A stretch of DNA of 64,000 nucleotides from Massilia sp. YIM B02763 (GCF_030412015.1 NZ_JASNRD010000002.1:186001-250000), one strand, 5' to 3'; positions 18,128-26,831 are shown, counted from the stretch's first letter. The notes: generated from the letters alone by a model not told the origin. Program-made: numbers and translations.

Positions 18128-18655
18128 ATGCGCAATCTGAAAACCGCAGCCTTCATCGCTACCGCAGCAGCCCTGCTGTCGGCCTGCTCGTCCACCAAGC
18201 TGAACGACACCCCGGTCGTCGAAAAAGCACCGGTGGCCGAAGCCGCCCCGCCGGCAGACACCAGCCGCGACATCCGTCCGGTCGAAACCGGCAACGTCGA
18301 TCCGCTGAACGACCCGAAAGGCGTGCTGGCCAATCGCAGCGTCTACTTCGACTTCGACAGCTACGCCGTGCGTGCCGACGGCAAGCCGGTCGTCGAGAAC
18401 CACTCGGCTTACCTGACCAAGAACACCGGCCGCAAGGTCCTGATCCAGGGTAACACCGACGAGCGCGGCGGCACCGAATACAACCTGGCCCTGGGCCAGA
18501 AGCGCGCCGAAGCCGTGCGCAAGGCCATGACCGCCCTGGGCGTGTCGGACGGCCAGCTGGAAGCCGTTTCGCTGGGCAAGGAAAAGCCGAAGGCCGACGG
18601 CCACAACGAAGCGGCCTGGGCTGAAAACCGCCGTGCCGACATCGTCTACCAATAA
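18128..18655 (+). CDS. pal: Peptidoglycan-associated lipoprotein Pal
   Basis: A 175-residue outer-membrane lipoprotein with lipobox LLSAC at the end of the signal peptide. The OmpA-like peptidoglycan-binding domain contains SVYFDFDSYAVRADG and the classic GNTDERGGTEYNLALGQKRAEAV. The ATG at 18128 is preferred over an in-frame upstream start because AGGAG precedes it by eight bases. It anchors the outer membrane to the wall and partners TolB. Confidence 0.96.
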   Translation: MRNLKTAAFIATAAALLSACSSTKLNDTPVVEKAPVAEAAPPADTSRDIRPVETGNVDPLNDPKGVLANRSVYFDFDSYAVRADGKPVVENHSAYLTKNTGRKVLIQGNTDERGGTEYNLALGQKRAEAVRKAMTALGVSDGQLEAVSLGKEKPKADGHNEAAWAENRRADIVYQ

Positions 18656-18696
18656 TCTGGCGCTGTCGACACCGTTCGTGACGGTCGATTGACAGC

Positions 18697-18735
18697 GGGG
18701 CGGGAGGCAGTGCAGACTGCATCCCGCCCCGTTTC
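18697..18735 (+). terminator. Stem-loop between pal and cpoB
   Basis: GGGGCGGGA (18697-18705) pairs with TCCCGCCCC (18722-18730) around an internal GCAGT/ACTGC stem, followed by GTTTCC. The T-run is short, so it may attenuate transcription into cpoB or protect the pal 3' end rather than end the transcript. Confidence 0.55.
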
Positions 18736-18759
18736 CATTTGGATTTAGAAAGTTTACAG

Positions 18760-19521
18760 ATGATCAAACTGCCTCAGCTCCGCCTTGCAGCCGTCGCCCT
18801 CGCCCTGGCCGCCTGGTTCCCCCTGCACGCGAGCGCCGGCCTGCTCGACGACGACGAGGCCCGCCGCGCGATCCTCGACCTGCGCGCGAAGCTCGAAGCG
18901 CTGACGCGCGACGTCAACGGCCGCCTCGACACCAAGGCCGACAAGAGCTCCACGCTCGACATGCTGAACCAGCACGAGCAGACGATGCAGGAAATCGCGC
19001 GCCTGCGCGGCCAGGTCGAAGTGCTGGCGAACCAGATCGCCACCGCGCAAAAGAACCAGAAAGACCTGTACGCCGACCTGGACGCCCGCATGCGCAAGCT
19101 CGAGCCGCGCCAGGAAGTCATCGACGGCCAGACCGCCGAAGTCCTGCCGAGCGAAAAAGCGTCCTACGACGCCGCCATGGAGCAGTTCAAGTCCGGCGAC
19201 TACAAGGGCGCGATCGGCGCCCTGCAAGCCTTCGTGCGCCAGTACCCGGAATCGGCCTACGCCGCCAACGCCCAGTACTGGCTCGGCAACGCCTACTACG
19301 CCCAGCGCGACTACAAGAACGCGATCGCCGCCCAGGAAGCCGTCGTCTCGAACTACGGCACCAGCGCCAAGGCCCCGGACGCCATGCTGAACATCGCCAG
19401 CAACTACGTCGAGCTGAAGGACACCAAGAACGCCAAGAAGACCCTGCAGGCGCTGGTGAAGAAGTACCCGGACGCCACCGCCGCCCAGACCGCCAAGGAA
19501 CGCCTCGCTTCGCTCAAGTAA
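18760..19521 (+). CDS. cpoB: Tol-Pal-associated cell division coordinator CpoB
   Basis: A 253-residue periplasmic protein with a signal peptide ending HASA|GLLDDDEARR. An N-terminal coiled coil (ILDLRAKLEALTRDVNGRLD...QIATAQKNQKDLYADLDAR) mediates trimerisation. The C-terminal TPR domain (YDAAMEQFKSGDYKGAIGALQAFVRQYPES onward) has three repeats. CpoB links peptidoglycan synthesis by PBP1B to Tol-mediated outer membrane constriction. The ATG at 18760 fits the signal peptide. Confidence 0.93.
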   Translation: MIKLPQLRLAAVALALAAWFPLHASAGLLDDDEARRAILDLRAKLEALTRDVNGRLDTKADKSSTLDMLNQHEQTMQEIARLRGQVEVLANQIATAQKNQKDLYADLDARMRKLEPRQEVIDGQTAEVLPSEKASYDAAMEQFKSGDYKGAIGALQAFVRQYPESAYAANAQYWLGNAYYAQRDYKNAIAAQEAVVSNYGTSAKAPDAMLNIASNYVELKDTKNAKKTLQALVKKYPDATAAQTAKERLASLK

Positions 19522-19542
19522 GCACGTTTTCTTGATGAGTAT

Positions 19543-19571
19543 TTGACAGGGGTCAGGAAGCACCCTATAAT
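19543..19571 (+). promoter_or_regulatory. Consensus sigma70 promoter of tRNA-Lys
   Basis: TTGACA at 19543-19548 and TATAAT at 19566-19571 match the sigma70 consensus at every position, with an ideal 17-base spacer. The tRNA begins 12 bases after the -10 box, giving a very short leader. Confidence 0.9.
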
Positions 19572-19582
19572 CTTGCTTCTTC

Positions 19583-19658
19583 GGGTCGTTAGCTCAGTTG
19601 GTAGAGCAGCGGACTTTTAATCCGTTGGTCGCTGGTTCGAGCCCAGCACGGCCTACCA
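19583..19658 (+). tRNA. tRNA-Lys (anticodon TTT)
   Basis: 76 bases folding as a cloverleaf: acceptor strands GGGTCGT/ACGGCCT with encoded ACCA, D-loop AGTTGGTAGAG, anticodon loop CTTTTAA with TTT, and T-loop GTTCGAGCC. Its 3' half is the integration site of the downstream island. The gene stays complete because the attL copy restores the 3' end. Confidence 0.97.
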
Positions 19659-20317
19659 GAATACAGTAGTAACAATGAAGGCGTTGCGAGTGATCGTGAC
19701 GCTTTTTTTGTATCTGCGGCAGTCGGCTCTTTTACATACTTTGCCGTACTTGTGACGCGCAGAAGCCCGTCTACTACTGCCGCGTGGCGCGCCATGTGTG
19801 CCGGCGCCAAGTGCGCGTACCGCGGCACCTTTGCTGCTGACTTCCAGCCGCCCATCTCCTGCAGGTCGTACAACGGCGTACTGTTCTGAATTAGCCGGCT
19901 GGCCCAGGTGTGCCGCAGATCGTGCCAGCGGAAATTAGCGATGCCGGCTCGCTTGAAGGCATTGCGCCAGGCCCTCGTGTTCACGTACCTGATCGGGTTG
20001 CCCTCGTACGTGAAGACGCGCTCCGAGTGCTTGCCACGTTGGCGCTCGAGTACCTTCGCCGCCAGATTACACAGCGAAACGTGAATGTCCTCGCCGCCCT
20101 TTGCCTCATCGGCTACGATCCAGGCTGTACGACGCTCGATGTCAACTTGCGACCATCGCAGACGGACCACATTGCCCTGCCTTAGCCCAGTCGCCAGCGC
20201 AAACAACGCGATGTCTCGCTGGTGCTCGGGCAGCGCCTTCAACCTCAATGCCAAGCTGATCGGGACTAGTATCTGGTTCTGATCAATCGGCAATTCATGC
20301 CGGGCGTCGATTCTCAT
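19589..20317 (-). CDS. Tyrosine recombinase integrase, N-terminally truncated
   Basis: The 242-codon frame contains a complete tyrosine recombinase catalytic domain: Arg46 in ATGLRQGN, Lys73 in EAKGGED, HDLRHTWAS (His132/Arg135), Trp158 in GGWKS and the nucleophile Tyr167 in RYAHL. Family members carry a further roughly 150 N-terminal residues for arm- and core-DNA binding. These are missing, because the similarity begins abruptly at LPEHQRDIALFALATG. The frame runs toward the tRNA, reads through it in antisense and stops at 19589 inside it. This placement beside attL is typical of tRNA-targeting islands. The truncation suggests it no longer drives excision unaided. Confidence 0.85.
   Translation of the reverse strand: MRIDARHELPIDQNQILVPISLALRLKALPEHQRDIALFALATGLRQGNVVRLRWSQVDIERRTAWIVADEAKGGEDIHVSLCNLAAKVLERQRGKHSERVFTYEGNPIRYVNTRAWRNAFKRAGIANFRWHDLRHTWASRLIQNSTPLYDLQEMGGWKSAAKVPRYAHLAPAHMARHAAVVDGLLRVTSTAKYVKEPTAADTKKASRSLATPSLLLLYSGRPCWARTSDQRIKSPLLYQLS
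19613..19662 (+). repeat. attL: direct repeat in the tRNA-Lys 3' half
   Basis: The 50 bases from ACTTTTAATCCG (anticodon arm) through the CCA end and four further bases are identical to 27538-27587. Weaker similarity continues for about 45 more bases through a terminator-like stem; in this left copy the stem is partly broken by substitutions. Confidence 0.92.
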
Positions 20318-20487
20318 TCGTCGTCATTCGTCGTTTTTGCATCAACATACCCACCTATCAAGCACCGGGTAGTTCATGGTGCCTACATGACCACTTGCAA
20401 GTTGTGTTTAGTCAAGTTCTACCTGTTCATGACCTTGAATAATTACAAGGCTCTCATCGCAGCAGGTGGCAACTTTCTCAACCGACT

Positions 20488-21783
20488 ATGGTCACTATGG
20501 CAGATACGACGTTTCACGACCCTAACGTAGAACTTGTACCCCGAGCCAGTGTTCCCGCTACTGAATACGCTGAATACAAAGCGATACGGGACAAGATCAA
20601 CCGAGAAGCGCTAGGACAGGTCGAACCAGCCATACGGGCGAGCACGGTGACGACCTTGGACGGTCTTCCCTATCCGGTCAAGTTCCGTAACCAGGGTCCG
20701 CTAGATGAATGGCAGCAGTTGTTCAAAGCCCGTGACTGGAGCCAGCGCATGTGGGACACGTGGGCCACACCACGCGCCGCCTGCCTCGACTGCATCAACG
20801 AACTGTGCTGGCATGTCGACCAGCGCCCTCATCCCCATCCGCTGAGCCAGCGTCCCTCTGACTGGCCTGACACCGCGTTTGCCACCGTAGTCAGGTGGGC
20901 TGCCAACATTCACTTCGCACGAAAGCGCGGCGCCCTGATCGAGACCACTCCGGCACTCGACACGCTACTGATGCATTCGGATCTCGACGACACGCTGCCG
21001 ATGCACCTGTTCTCGCCACCGTTCGGTGCACAGTATCTGCATCTGAACCGCGCCACGGCGGAGCATTTCATGACGGCCGAGGACCGCGCCGACCAACGCT
21101 GGATCAATGGCAGTTTTTGCTTCGTGAGCAAACCGAGCTTGTCCGACGACGCCAACAAGTTCATACCTGTCATTGAGCTGGTCATCACTTACGTCGCGAA
21201 AGACGACGGCATCCGCGCGCAACTGCTTCGCGGACCCATGATTACACCGGACCAGCCCGTAACCCAGTGGGCGGATGCGATCCTAACCCCGCCGGGCCAG
21301 CAGCGCACGTCGCAAGACGATGTGTTGATAAAGCTGATCAGCAACATGGTGAACGTGTTCCTGTACCTCGGCCTGAAGGACGCGCGCAAGGAGGTGCGCC
21401 GGGAACACAGCGACGCCCTCAAGCGGTTGGCAGTAGTGGGTCCGAAAAAGCGGGCCAAGGTACTGCGCCGCCTGGAGTCGCTGTATGACCGCATTACGGT
21501 TGGCCCTGCAGACGTACCTACGTTACCGCCACCGCTTGGCACTGCCGGCATCAGAGCGCCGCACTGGTGGCGCAGCCATTTCCGTTCACAGCCATGCGGC
21601 CCGGGACGCGGCTCGCGCCAGCTTATTTTCGTCGCACCCATCCTCATCCATGCCGAACAATTGAGCGGCGAAGCCCCGCCACCCAAAGCATACGAACTCA
21701 CGACAGGCCGCGTCCGAACGTCGCGTACGGCAGGACGACAGCAGCAAACGAAGCAGCGTATTCAACCTCGGGATCACGCATGA
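20488..21783 (+). CDS. Unknown 431-residue protein; weak AcrVA2-like resemblance
   Basis: No enzyme motif is recognised. The protein has a tryptophan-rich middle (DWSQRMWDTWATPRAACLD) and a region LISNMVNVFLYLGLKDARKE followed by basic KKRAKVLRRLESLYDRITVGP. The C-terminus contains HWWRSHFRSQPCGPGRGSR. The K-rich 'YD.I.vG' block followed by 'HWRR.H.R.Q..G.GR' and a hydrophobic strand recalls phage/plasmid proteins annotated as AcrVA2-like. This is recalled resemblance only and needs an HMM search. There is no signal peptide or membrane helix. Its stop overlaps the vgrG start (ATGA), implying translational coupling. An alternative ATG at 20497 is possible, and neither start has a strong ribosome site. 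Confidence 0.6.
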   Translation: MVTMADTTFHDPNVELVPRASVPATEYAEYKAIRDKINREALGQVEPAIRASTVTTLDGLPYPVKFRNQGPLDEWQQLFKARDWSQRMWDTWATPRAACLDCINELCWHVDQRPHPHPLSQRPSDWPDTAFATVVRWAANIHFARKRGALIETTPALDTLLMHSDLDDTLPMHLFSPPFGAQYLHLNRATAEHFMTAEDRADQRWINGSFCFVSKPSLSDDANKFIPVIELVITYVAKDDGIRAQLLRGPMITPDQPVTQWADAILTPPGQQRTSQDDVLIKLISNMVNVFLYLGLKDARKEVRREHSDALKRLAVVGPKKRAKVLRRLESLYDRITVGPADVPTLPPPLGTAGIRAPHWWRSHFRSQPCGPGRGSRQLIFVAPILIHAEQLSGEAPPPKAYELTTGRVRTSRTAGRQQQTKQRIQPRDHA

Positions 21784-24389
21784 GCAATCCTCGCCACTCT
21801 ATTCATGATCTTGTTTATGGCAGGCAGTACAACCGCATCCTGCGCCTGTCATTTCCTGACAACGACGCGCCGGCCGCCCAATTCGTGGTCAACAAGATCG
21901 ATGCAACCGAAAGCTTGTCCAGGGATTTCGAATTCACTGTCGAGTTGCTGTCCGACGAAGTCAGCGTTTCCCTCAAGGAAATGCAAGGCAAGCTGCTCAA
22001 TATCGAACTGGTGCGCAAGGATGGCAGCCTGCGCTATTTTTCCGGCTATGTGTTCAGCTTCCGCCGAAGTCACTCCGATGGCGGCATCTCCTTTTACGAA
22101 GCCAAGCTCGGCCCTTGGCTAAAATTCCTCAGCCTGCGCAAGGACAACTACCTTTTCCATAACAAGACCATGCGCGAACAGACGGAAATCATCTTCCGGG
22201 ACTACGGTACTTATCCTCAGTGGGACTGGCACGTGACGGGCGACGATCCTGTCATGACCGATGCCTGTCAGTTCGATGAAACCGACTTTAACTACCTGAG
22301 CCGTCGCTGGGAGGCCGCAGGCTGGTATTACTGGTACGAACACGACGCCACTGGGCACAAGCTCATCGTCAGCAGCGATTCCACGCAGGCCCCGGCGCTC
22401 GACGGCGGCGCGGAAGTACGTTTTCACGGCGAAAGCGGAGCAGTGGAAGAGGATGCCATTGATCGCTGGTCACCAGTCCGACAGACCATGCCCTCCAGCG
22501 TTGCTTTGAACGGTTTCAACTTCAAGGATTCCAGACCGTCCAGTGTGACTCTTCCCACTTTGAACCAGCAGGGCAAGGTGCCAGAGATCGAGTTCTATGA
22601 ATACGCGGGCGCTTACGGTTTCAAAAACTTCCAGGATGGCGATGCTCAGTGTCGAATCAGGATGGAAGAAATCGAAGCCATCGCCAAGCACATCGAGGCG
22701 GAAGGTAATAACCGTTTCCTGATGCCGGGCCGCTGGTTCCAGCTGGTCGACCACTTCAATCACGGTGTTTATGGCGGAAGCAGCGATGCTGGGAAGGACG
22801 ACTTCGTAATCCTGTCGGTCCGTCACATCGCCACCAACAACTTTCTGCAGGAAGAGGATGAGAAAACGCTCTATCGCAACTGGTTGACCTGCACCCGCAA
22901 GAATGTTCCTTGGAGACCAGGCCGTAACTTCAACAGCACGGATGCCAAAATCCTCGCACCTCAAACTGCCGTTGTCGTCGGCCCTTCTGGTCCGGACAGC
23001 ATCCATACCGATGAATACGGTCGGGTACGGGTGCAATTCCACTGGGACCGGGAAGGCGACAACGATGAACGCAGCTCTGCCTGGATACGGGTATCCAGTT
23101 CTTGGGCCGGAGCGGAACTTGGCGCCGCAGCGATTCCACGAGTGGGAACCGAAGTCATTGTCCAATGGCTGGGTGGATGCCCTGACCGTCCAATCATCAC
23201 GGGAGCGGTATTCAATGAGCACAATATGCCGCCGTGGACTGTGCCAACACAGCAGGCGTTGACTGGATTTCGAAGCCGGGAATTAACGCCTAATGGCGGC
23301 AATACCCCCGCTGGGCGGAGCAATCACCTGATCCTCGACGATACGAACGGACAGATTCAAGCGCAGCTCAAGAGTGATCATTTGCACAGCCAGCTCTCGC
23401 TCGGGTATATCACGCGGATCGAGAACAACCGCGGGCGGGCGGATGCACGTGGGGAAGGATGGGAACTGCGTACGGACGGACACGGGATCGCCCGAGCTGC
23501 AGAAGGAATGCTACTTACTACTGAGCGACGCACTAACTCCCAGTCACATATCAGGGATATGGGCGAGACGATCCAAAGATTCAAAGTCGCATGCAACCTG
23601 CACGAATCACTTTCATCACAGGCTTTACAGTGCCAAGCGCAAGAGAAGGGCCAGCAAGACGAAGTCACCGATGCATTACAAGAACAGAATGCCGCAATAA
23701 TTGGTAGCGGTGGCAAATTCCCGGAATTAATAGAACCACATCTTGTACTCGCAAGCCCAGCTGGAATTGAAACTTCTACGGCACAGTCAACACACATATC
23801 GAGCGATCAGCATACTGCAATGACAACCGGGCGGAGCTTGTCGTTCGCAACAGGTGAAGGTCTTTTCGCAAGTATAAAAAGCACCCTTCGTCTATTTGTT
23901 CACAATGCAGGTATGAAGCTAATTGCTGCTGGCGGCAACGTGACGATACAGGCACAACAAGATGATGTGGAAATCGTCGCACGTAAAGTCATGTCACTAA
24001 TCAGCCAGAGTGACTGGATCGAATTGAAAGGAAAAAAAGGAATACGTCTTCATGGTGCGGAGGCAATGCTCGAGATTAGTGATGTAGTGCAGTTCTTCAC
24101 CTCTAAGCCAGTTCTATTCCGCGGGAATCTCGAAACCTTGCCAGCGAGTGGGCGCGCACATCCGAATTATATATCTGGCGCAAGTGATATACCTCCTCGA
24201 TCTGCACGCGGGAAGTTCGATGAACGGTTCCATCTCGTTAGCGAAGACGGAAAAACTCCATTAGCACACTGTCGCTATCGGATAACCGCCGAGGACGGGC
24301 AATGCTGGGAGGGTACCACAAACGCTGAAGGTTTGACTGAGCGCGTCTATACGACTTCAGAGCAGAAGCTATCTTTAGAAATGCTCTAG
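21780..24389 (+). CDS. vgrG: Type VI secretion tip protein VgrG
   Basis: An 869-residue VgrG. Residues of roughly 15-380 form the gp27/gp44-like hub (LSRDFEFTVELLSDEVSVSLKEMQGK, FHNKTMREQTEIIFRDYG). An OB-fold gp5-like segment follows (DEYGRVRVQFHWDREGDNDERSSAWIRVSSSWAG, EVIVQWLGGCPDRPIITGAVFNEHN). A DUF2345-type beta-helix region spans about 640-790. The last 55 residues (FDERFHLVSEDGKTPLAHCRY...) form a transthyretin-like tail of the type used to load effectors. The start overlaps the preceding gene's stop. The spike pierces target cells and carries the linked effector. Confidence 0.95.
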   Translation: MSNPRHSIHDLVYGRQYNRILRLSFPDNDAPAAQFVVNKIDATESLSRDFEFTVELLSDEVSVSLKEMQGKLLNIELVRKDGSLRYFSGYVFSFRRSHSDGGISFYEAKLGPWLKFLSLRKDNYLFHNKTMREQTEIIFRDYGTYPQWDWHVTGDDPVMTDACQFDETDFNYLSRRWEAAGWYYWYEHDATGHKLIVSSDSTQAPALDGGAEVRFHGESGAVEEDAIDRWSPVRQTMPSSVALNGFNFKDSRPSSVTLPTLNQQGKVPEIEFYEYAGAYGFKNFQDGDAQCRIRMEEIEAIAKHIEAEGNNRFLMPGRWFQLVDHFNHGVYGGSSDAGKDDFVILSVRHIATNNFLQEEDEKTLYRNWLTCTRKNVPWRPGRNFNSTDAKILAPQTAVVVGPSGPDSIHTDEYGRVRVQFHWDREGDNDERSSAWIRVSSSWAGAELGAAAIPRVGTEVIVQWLGGCPDRPIITGAVFNEHNMPPWTVPTQQALTGFRSRELTPNGGNTPAGRSNHLILDDTNGQIQAQLKSDHLHSQLSLGYITRIENNRGRADARGEGWELRTDGHGIARAAEGMLLTTERRTNSQSHIRDMGETIQRFKVACNLHESLSSQALQCQAQEKGQQDEVTDALQEQNAAIIGSGGKFPELIEPHLVLASPAGIETSTAQSTHISSDQHTAMTTGRSLSFATGEGLFASIKSTLRLFVHNAGMKLIAAGGNVTIQAQQDDVEIVARKVMSLISQSDWIELKGKKGIRLHGAEAMLEISDVVQFFTSKPVLFRGNLETLPASGRAHPNYISGASDIPPRSARGKFDERFHLVSEDGKTPLAHCRYRITAEDGQCWEGTTNAEGLTERVYTTSEQKLSLEML

Positions 24390-24407
24390 ATTAAAGGGGG
24401 ATTTCTG

Positions 24408-25400
24408 ATGGGTGCAGAAGATTCTAAAAAAATTGCTGTCGGAGCCAAGACCAATCAGACCAAAGGCTCTCTTGTCAAAGTAGTCGTTAAAGAAGACGGC
24501 GAAAAATGGAAAAACCCAGCCGAGAACGAGATTTTTTACATAGATGAGGAAGCAAAATTTCCAAGTATCAAGTTCGAAATCGATCTCGATAGCAACGAGG
24601 AATGTGTTTGGACATGGGACATCGAGTGGGCTGCAGCAACGAGTGGGCTTCGCGAATCAGCAAAGAGGGGGCGAACTATAAAAAAATGGAGCGAAAAAGG
24701 GAAAACCATCCCTGGGACCAGCTCTTGGACAGCCGACCTAAATAGTAATTGCCTAGGAGGAACATTGACGGTATCAGTGAAGCTTGGCAGCAAAACGTTC
24801 CGTAGATCGGTTCGTATCTTGGGAACAAATCCTAGCGAAGACAAAGTAAGAGCTTATATTGCTACGTTTGACGATGCGCCTGGATTTGAGAGAATTGTTG
24901 CAAAAGAGAGCAAATATAAGCAGTTCATAAACGCCGACCGTGAACCGGTCGTCGCATTTGACGGCGGCTATGGGCTTACGCAACTTACAAATCCAACACC
25001 AAAATATAACGAAGCGTGGGATTGGAAGGCCAATATTCGCACTGGCATAGAACTCTATCGTACAAAAAGAAAAGAAGCAAAAAACTATCTCGCTGGTGGA
25101 AAGAATGGCAAGCGCAGCTATACTGAAGAACAACTTCAATTAGAGACGTGGTGCCGATGGAATTCAGGACGTTATCATGAGTGGGATGAAAAAAACAAAA
25201 AATGGATAAGGAACCCAACGATTCTGGGCGATAGCGAAACCGCCAATATTGGATGGGACCTTAGAAAGGAGGAGAATAAAGGAAAAACAGAAAAAGAATT
25301 GCACAACCGTGACAAGGACAAATACTCGAAACCGCCAACAAAAGAAAGTTCATGGCGCTACTCAGGGATTGTATATGCAGACCACATCAAAAAAGAATAA
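24408..25400 (+). CDS. Predicted T6SS peptidoglycan-degrading effector (lytic transglycosylase-like)
   Basis: A 330-residue protein encoded 18 bases after vgrG with a strong AAGGGGG ribosome site. Residues 1-140 look like a beta-rich binding or loading domain. From residue 145 the sequence fits the lysozyme/SLT fold: FERIVAKESKYKQF places a catalytic-type Glu at 167, and FDGGYGLTQLTNPTP at 185-198 matches the G-x-GL-x-QL/T block of lytic transglycosylases, followed by WDWKANIRTGIELY. There is no signal peptide, as expected for a VgrG-delivered toxin. The two downstream proteins have signal peptides, consistent with periplasmic immunity against a wall-targeting enzyme. Function is inferred from motifs and context. 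Confidence 0.75.
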   Translation: MGAEDSKKIAVGAKTNQTKGSLVKVVVKEDGEKWKNPAENEIFYIDEEAKFPSIKFEIDLDSNEECVWTWDIEWAAATSGLRESAKRGRTIKKWSEKGKTIPGTSSWTADLNSNCLGGTLTVSVKLGSKTFRRSVRILGTNPSEDKVRAYIATFDDAPGFERIVAKESKYKQFINADREPVVAFDGGYGLTQLTNPTPKYNEAWDWKANIRTGIELYRTKRKEAKNYLAGGKNGKRSYTEEQLQLETWCRWNSGRYHEWDEKNKKWIRNPTILGDSETANIGWDLRKEENKGKTEKELHNRDKDKYSKPPTKESSWRYSGIVYADHIKKE

Positions 25401-25968
25401 CATCCTCGGTTGCATTTTCGTATTCATTTCGACATTCATAGTTTCGCCTGTCAACGCAGCTGATATCTTATTATCGTCACCTAAGGGTGAACATGTTGCT
25501 ATATATGTGAAGAAGCAGCAGGTTATTGCGAAAGATAATGGGAAAAACATCATCTATGAGGTTGCTGCGACTGTGGCCCAACATTTGACACGTGCCGATG
25601 ACATTCGAGTGGTCGGGAGTGCAAGCAACCAAAAGGAACAACTCTTCATTGTGATGCTCCGGGAACCCTCGCGCCCCAACGCGATGGGACGAGGTTATTG
25701 CGGTGCGGGTTACGAAGACTATTTGCTTTTAGTTGAGATACTTGAAAAAAAATTGCTTCTTCGAGACCAACTTTTGTTGCAGAGTTGCCTCAAGAGCATA
25801 TCCATGTTTATAGATCAGGGAGACGACCATCCTAGCAACGGGCTAGCACATGAAAAAGATGGCTTCTATAGCTATCGACTAGTGGATGATGATGTCGAAA
25901 AAAAACGAATGCTAACGGTTAGCAACAAACACTTCAAGACCAAGCTAGTGTCAACTCCAGATCAATAA
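25375..25968 (+). CDS. Exported protein, candidate immunity protein
   Basis: A 197-residue protein with a clear signal peptide (LGCIFVFISTFIVSPVNA|ADI), hence periplasmic. The gene overlaps the end of the effector gene by 26 bases in another frame, the tight coupling typical of effector-immunity pairs. No family is recognised. The mature part is mixed alpha/beta with CGAGYEDYLLL and one more cysteine in LQSCLKS. It most plausibly neutralises the preceding effector in the periplasm. Confidence 0.65.
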   Translation: MQTTSKKNNILGCIFVFISTFIVSPVNAADILLSSPKGEHVAIYVKKQQVIAKDNGKNIIYEVAATVAQHLTRADDIRVVGSASNQKEQLFIVMLREPSRPNAMGRGYCGAGYEDYLLLVEILEKKLLLRDQLLLQSCLKSISMFIDQGDDHPSNGLAHEKDGFYSYRLVDDDVEKKRMLTVSNKHFKTKLVSTPDQ

Positions 25969-25993
25969 GCAATCATATTATATTTACAGAGAG

Positions 25994-26506
25994 ATGACAA
26001 CGCAAAATACCCTATTAATCCCGGCAAGCTTAATTGGCCTCCTGTGCTGCTTAACTTTCGCTACCGCATCTAACAGCATTAATGCGAACAAACTAAAGAG
26101 AGCCTATCTGGATGACAAGCAAAACGTTCATGTTGTGACGGTTCGCGATCATCACACGCAGATAACAAATAAGAGAAACTCGACTGAACTGAAGCTTGCG
26201 CCTGACAATGAAACGGTAGCGTGGCTCGCGATCAACAATTGGATCGCGGAAGCTGACATTAAGCCTGGTTCGGAAAAACTTGCAATCTACCGCGGCGGAA
26301 AGATTGCTTCTATCAAATGCTCGCCATTTATTCGCGATTATTGGTTTTGGAATGACGGTCGTCAAGTAGCGATCGATTGTGGGGGACGGCACTTCGCTGG
26401 CCGCGAAATCCTTTACGACACAGCGACCTTGAAAGAGGTTTCAAGCTTTGACCAGAATGACGTACCGTTGGAAAAACGTCCGAACTGGTCGAACGGTGAC
26501 AATTGA
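25994..26506 (+). CDS. Exported protein of unknown function, second immunity candidate
   Basis: A 170-residue protein whose N-terminus (LLIPASLIGLLCCLTFATAS) looks like a signal peptide. The mature part contains LAPDNETVAWLAINNW and FWNDGRQVAIDCGGRHFAGREILYD, reminiscent of a small beta-propeller-like blade protein. It follows 25 bases after the first immunity candidate on the same strand. It could be another immunity protein for the same effector or for the broken downstream effector. No family is recognised. Confidence 0.6.
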   Translation: MTTQNTLLIPASLIGLLCCLTFATASNSINANKLKRAYLDDKQNVHVVTVRDHHTQITNKRNSTELKLAPDNETVAWLAINNWIAEADIKPGSEKLAIYRGGKIASIKCSPFIRDYWFWNDGRQVAIDCGGRHFAGREILYDTATLKEVSSFDQNDVPLEKRPNWSNGDN

Positions 26507-26576
26507 CCCAATTTTTAGTCGATCAAAAGGGACGCTTGGCAGCGAATTCCTTATTTAACCCGAGAGAGAAATCAAA

Positions 26577-26831
26577 ATGATGCATAAAGGACGCGGTGTC
26601 ATTCGATTGAACGATAAGACCGATCACGGCGGACAGGTTATCTCTGTTTCATCCGGAACCGTTGTTCTAGGCATGGAGGCCGCACTTGAAGACGATATGA
26701 CGTCTTGTCCAAAATGCAAAGGCAACTTCCCCATCAAGCCAGACGGCGCCGGAGCCAAGCATATAGGAAGGCCCTACGCATATGACAACGATCTGACCGC
26801 TTGTGGCGCAAAACTGATCTCTTCACTATGA
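26577..26831 (+). CDS. PAAR domain protein (T6SS spike tip)
   Basis: An 84-residue PAAR protein: GRGVIRLNDKTDHGGQVISVSSGTVVLGMEAALEDDMTSCPKCKGNFPI, then GRPYAYDNDLTACGAKLISSL. This conserved pattern (D-T-x-HGG and a final CGA-x-L) places it among PAAR tips that cap VgrG. The stop overlaps the next frame's start (ATGA), so it is coupled to the murein-peptidase-like effector that follows and probably delivered it. Confidence 0.9.
   Translation: MMHKGRGVIRLNDKTDHGGQVISVSSGTVVLGMEAALEDDMTSCPKCKGNFPIKPDGAGAKHIGRPYAYDNDLTACGAKLISSL

Noticed and set aside
18697..18735. Strong terminator ending the Tol-Pal operon before cpoB
   Set aside because: The stem is good but the T-run is very short and cpoB is normally part of the operon; kept only as a possible attenuator.
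24408..26831. Prophage remnant
   Set aside because: No capsid, tail, lysis or replication genes; VgrG, PAAR and exported proteins identify a T6SS cargo island.
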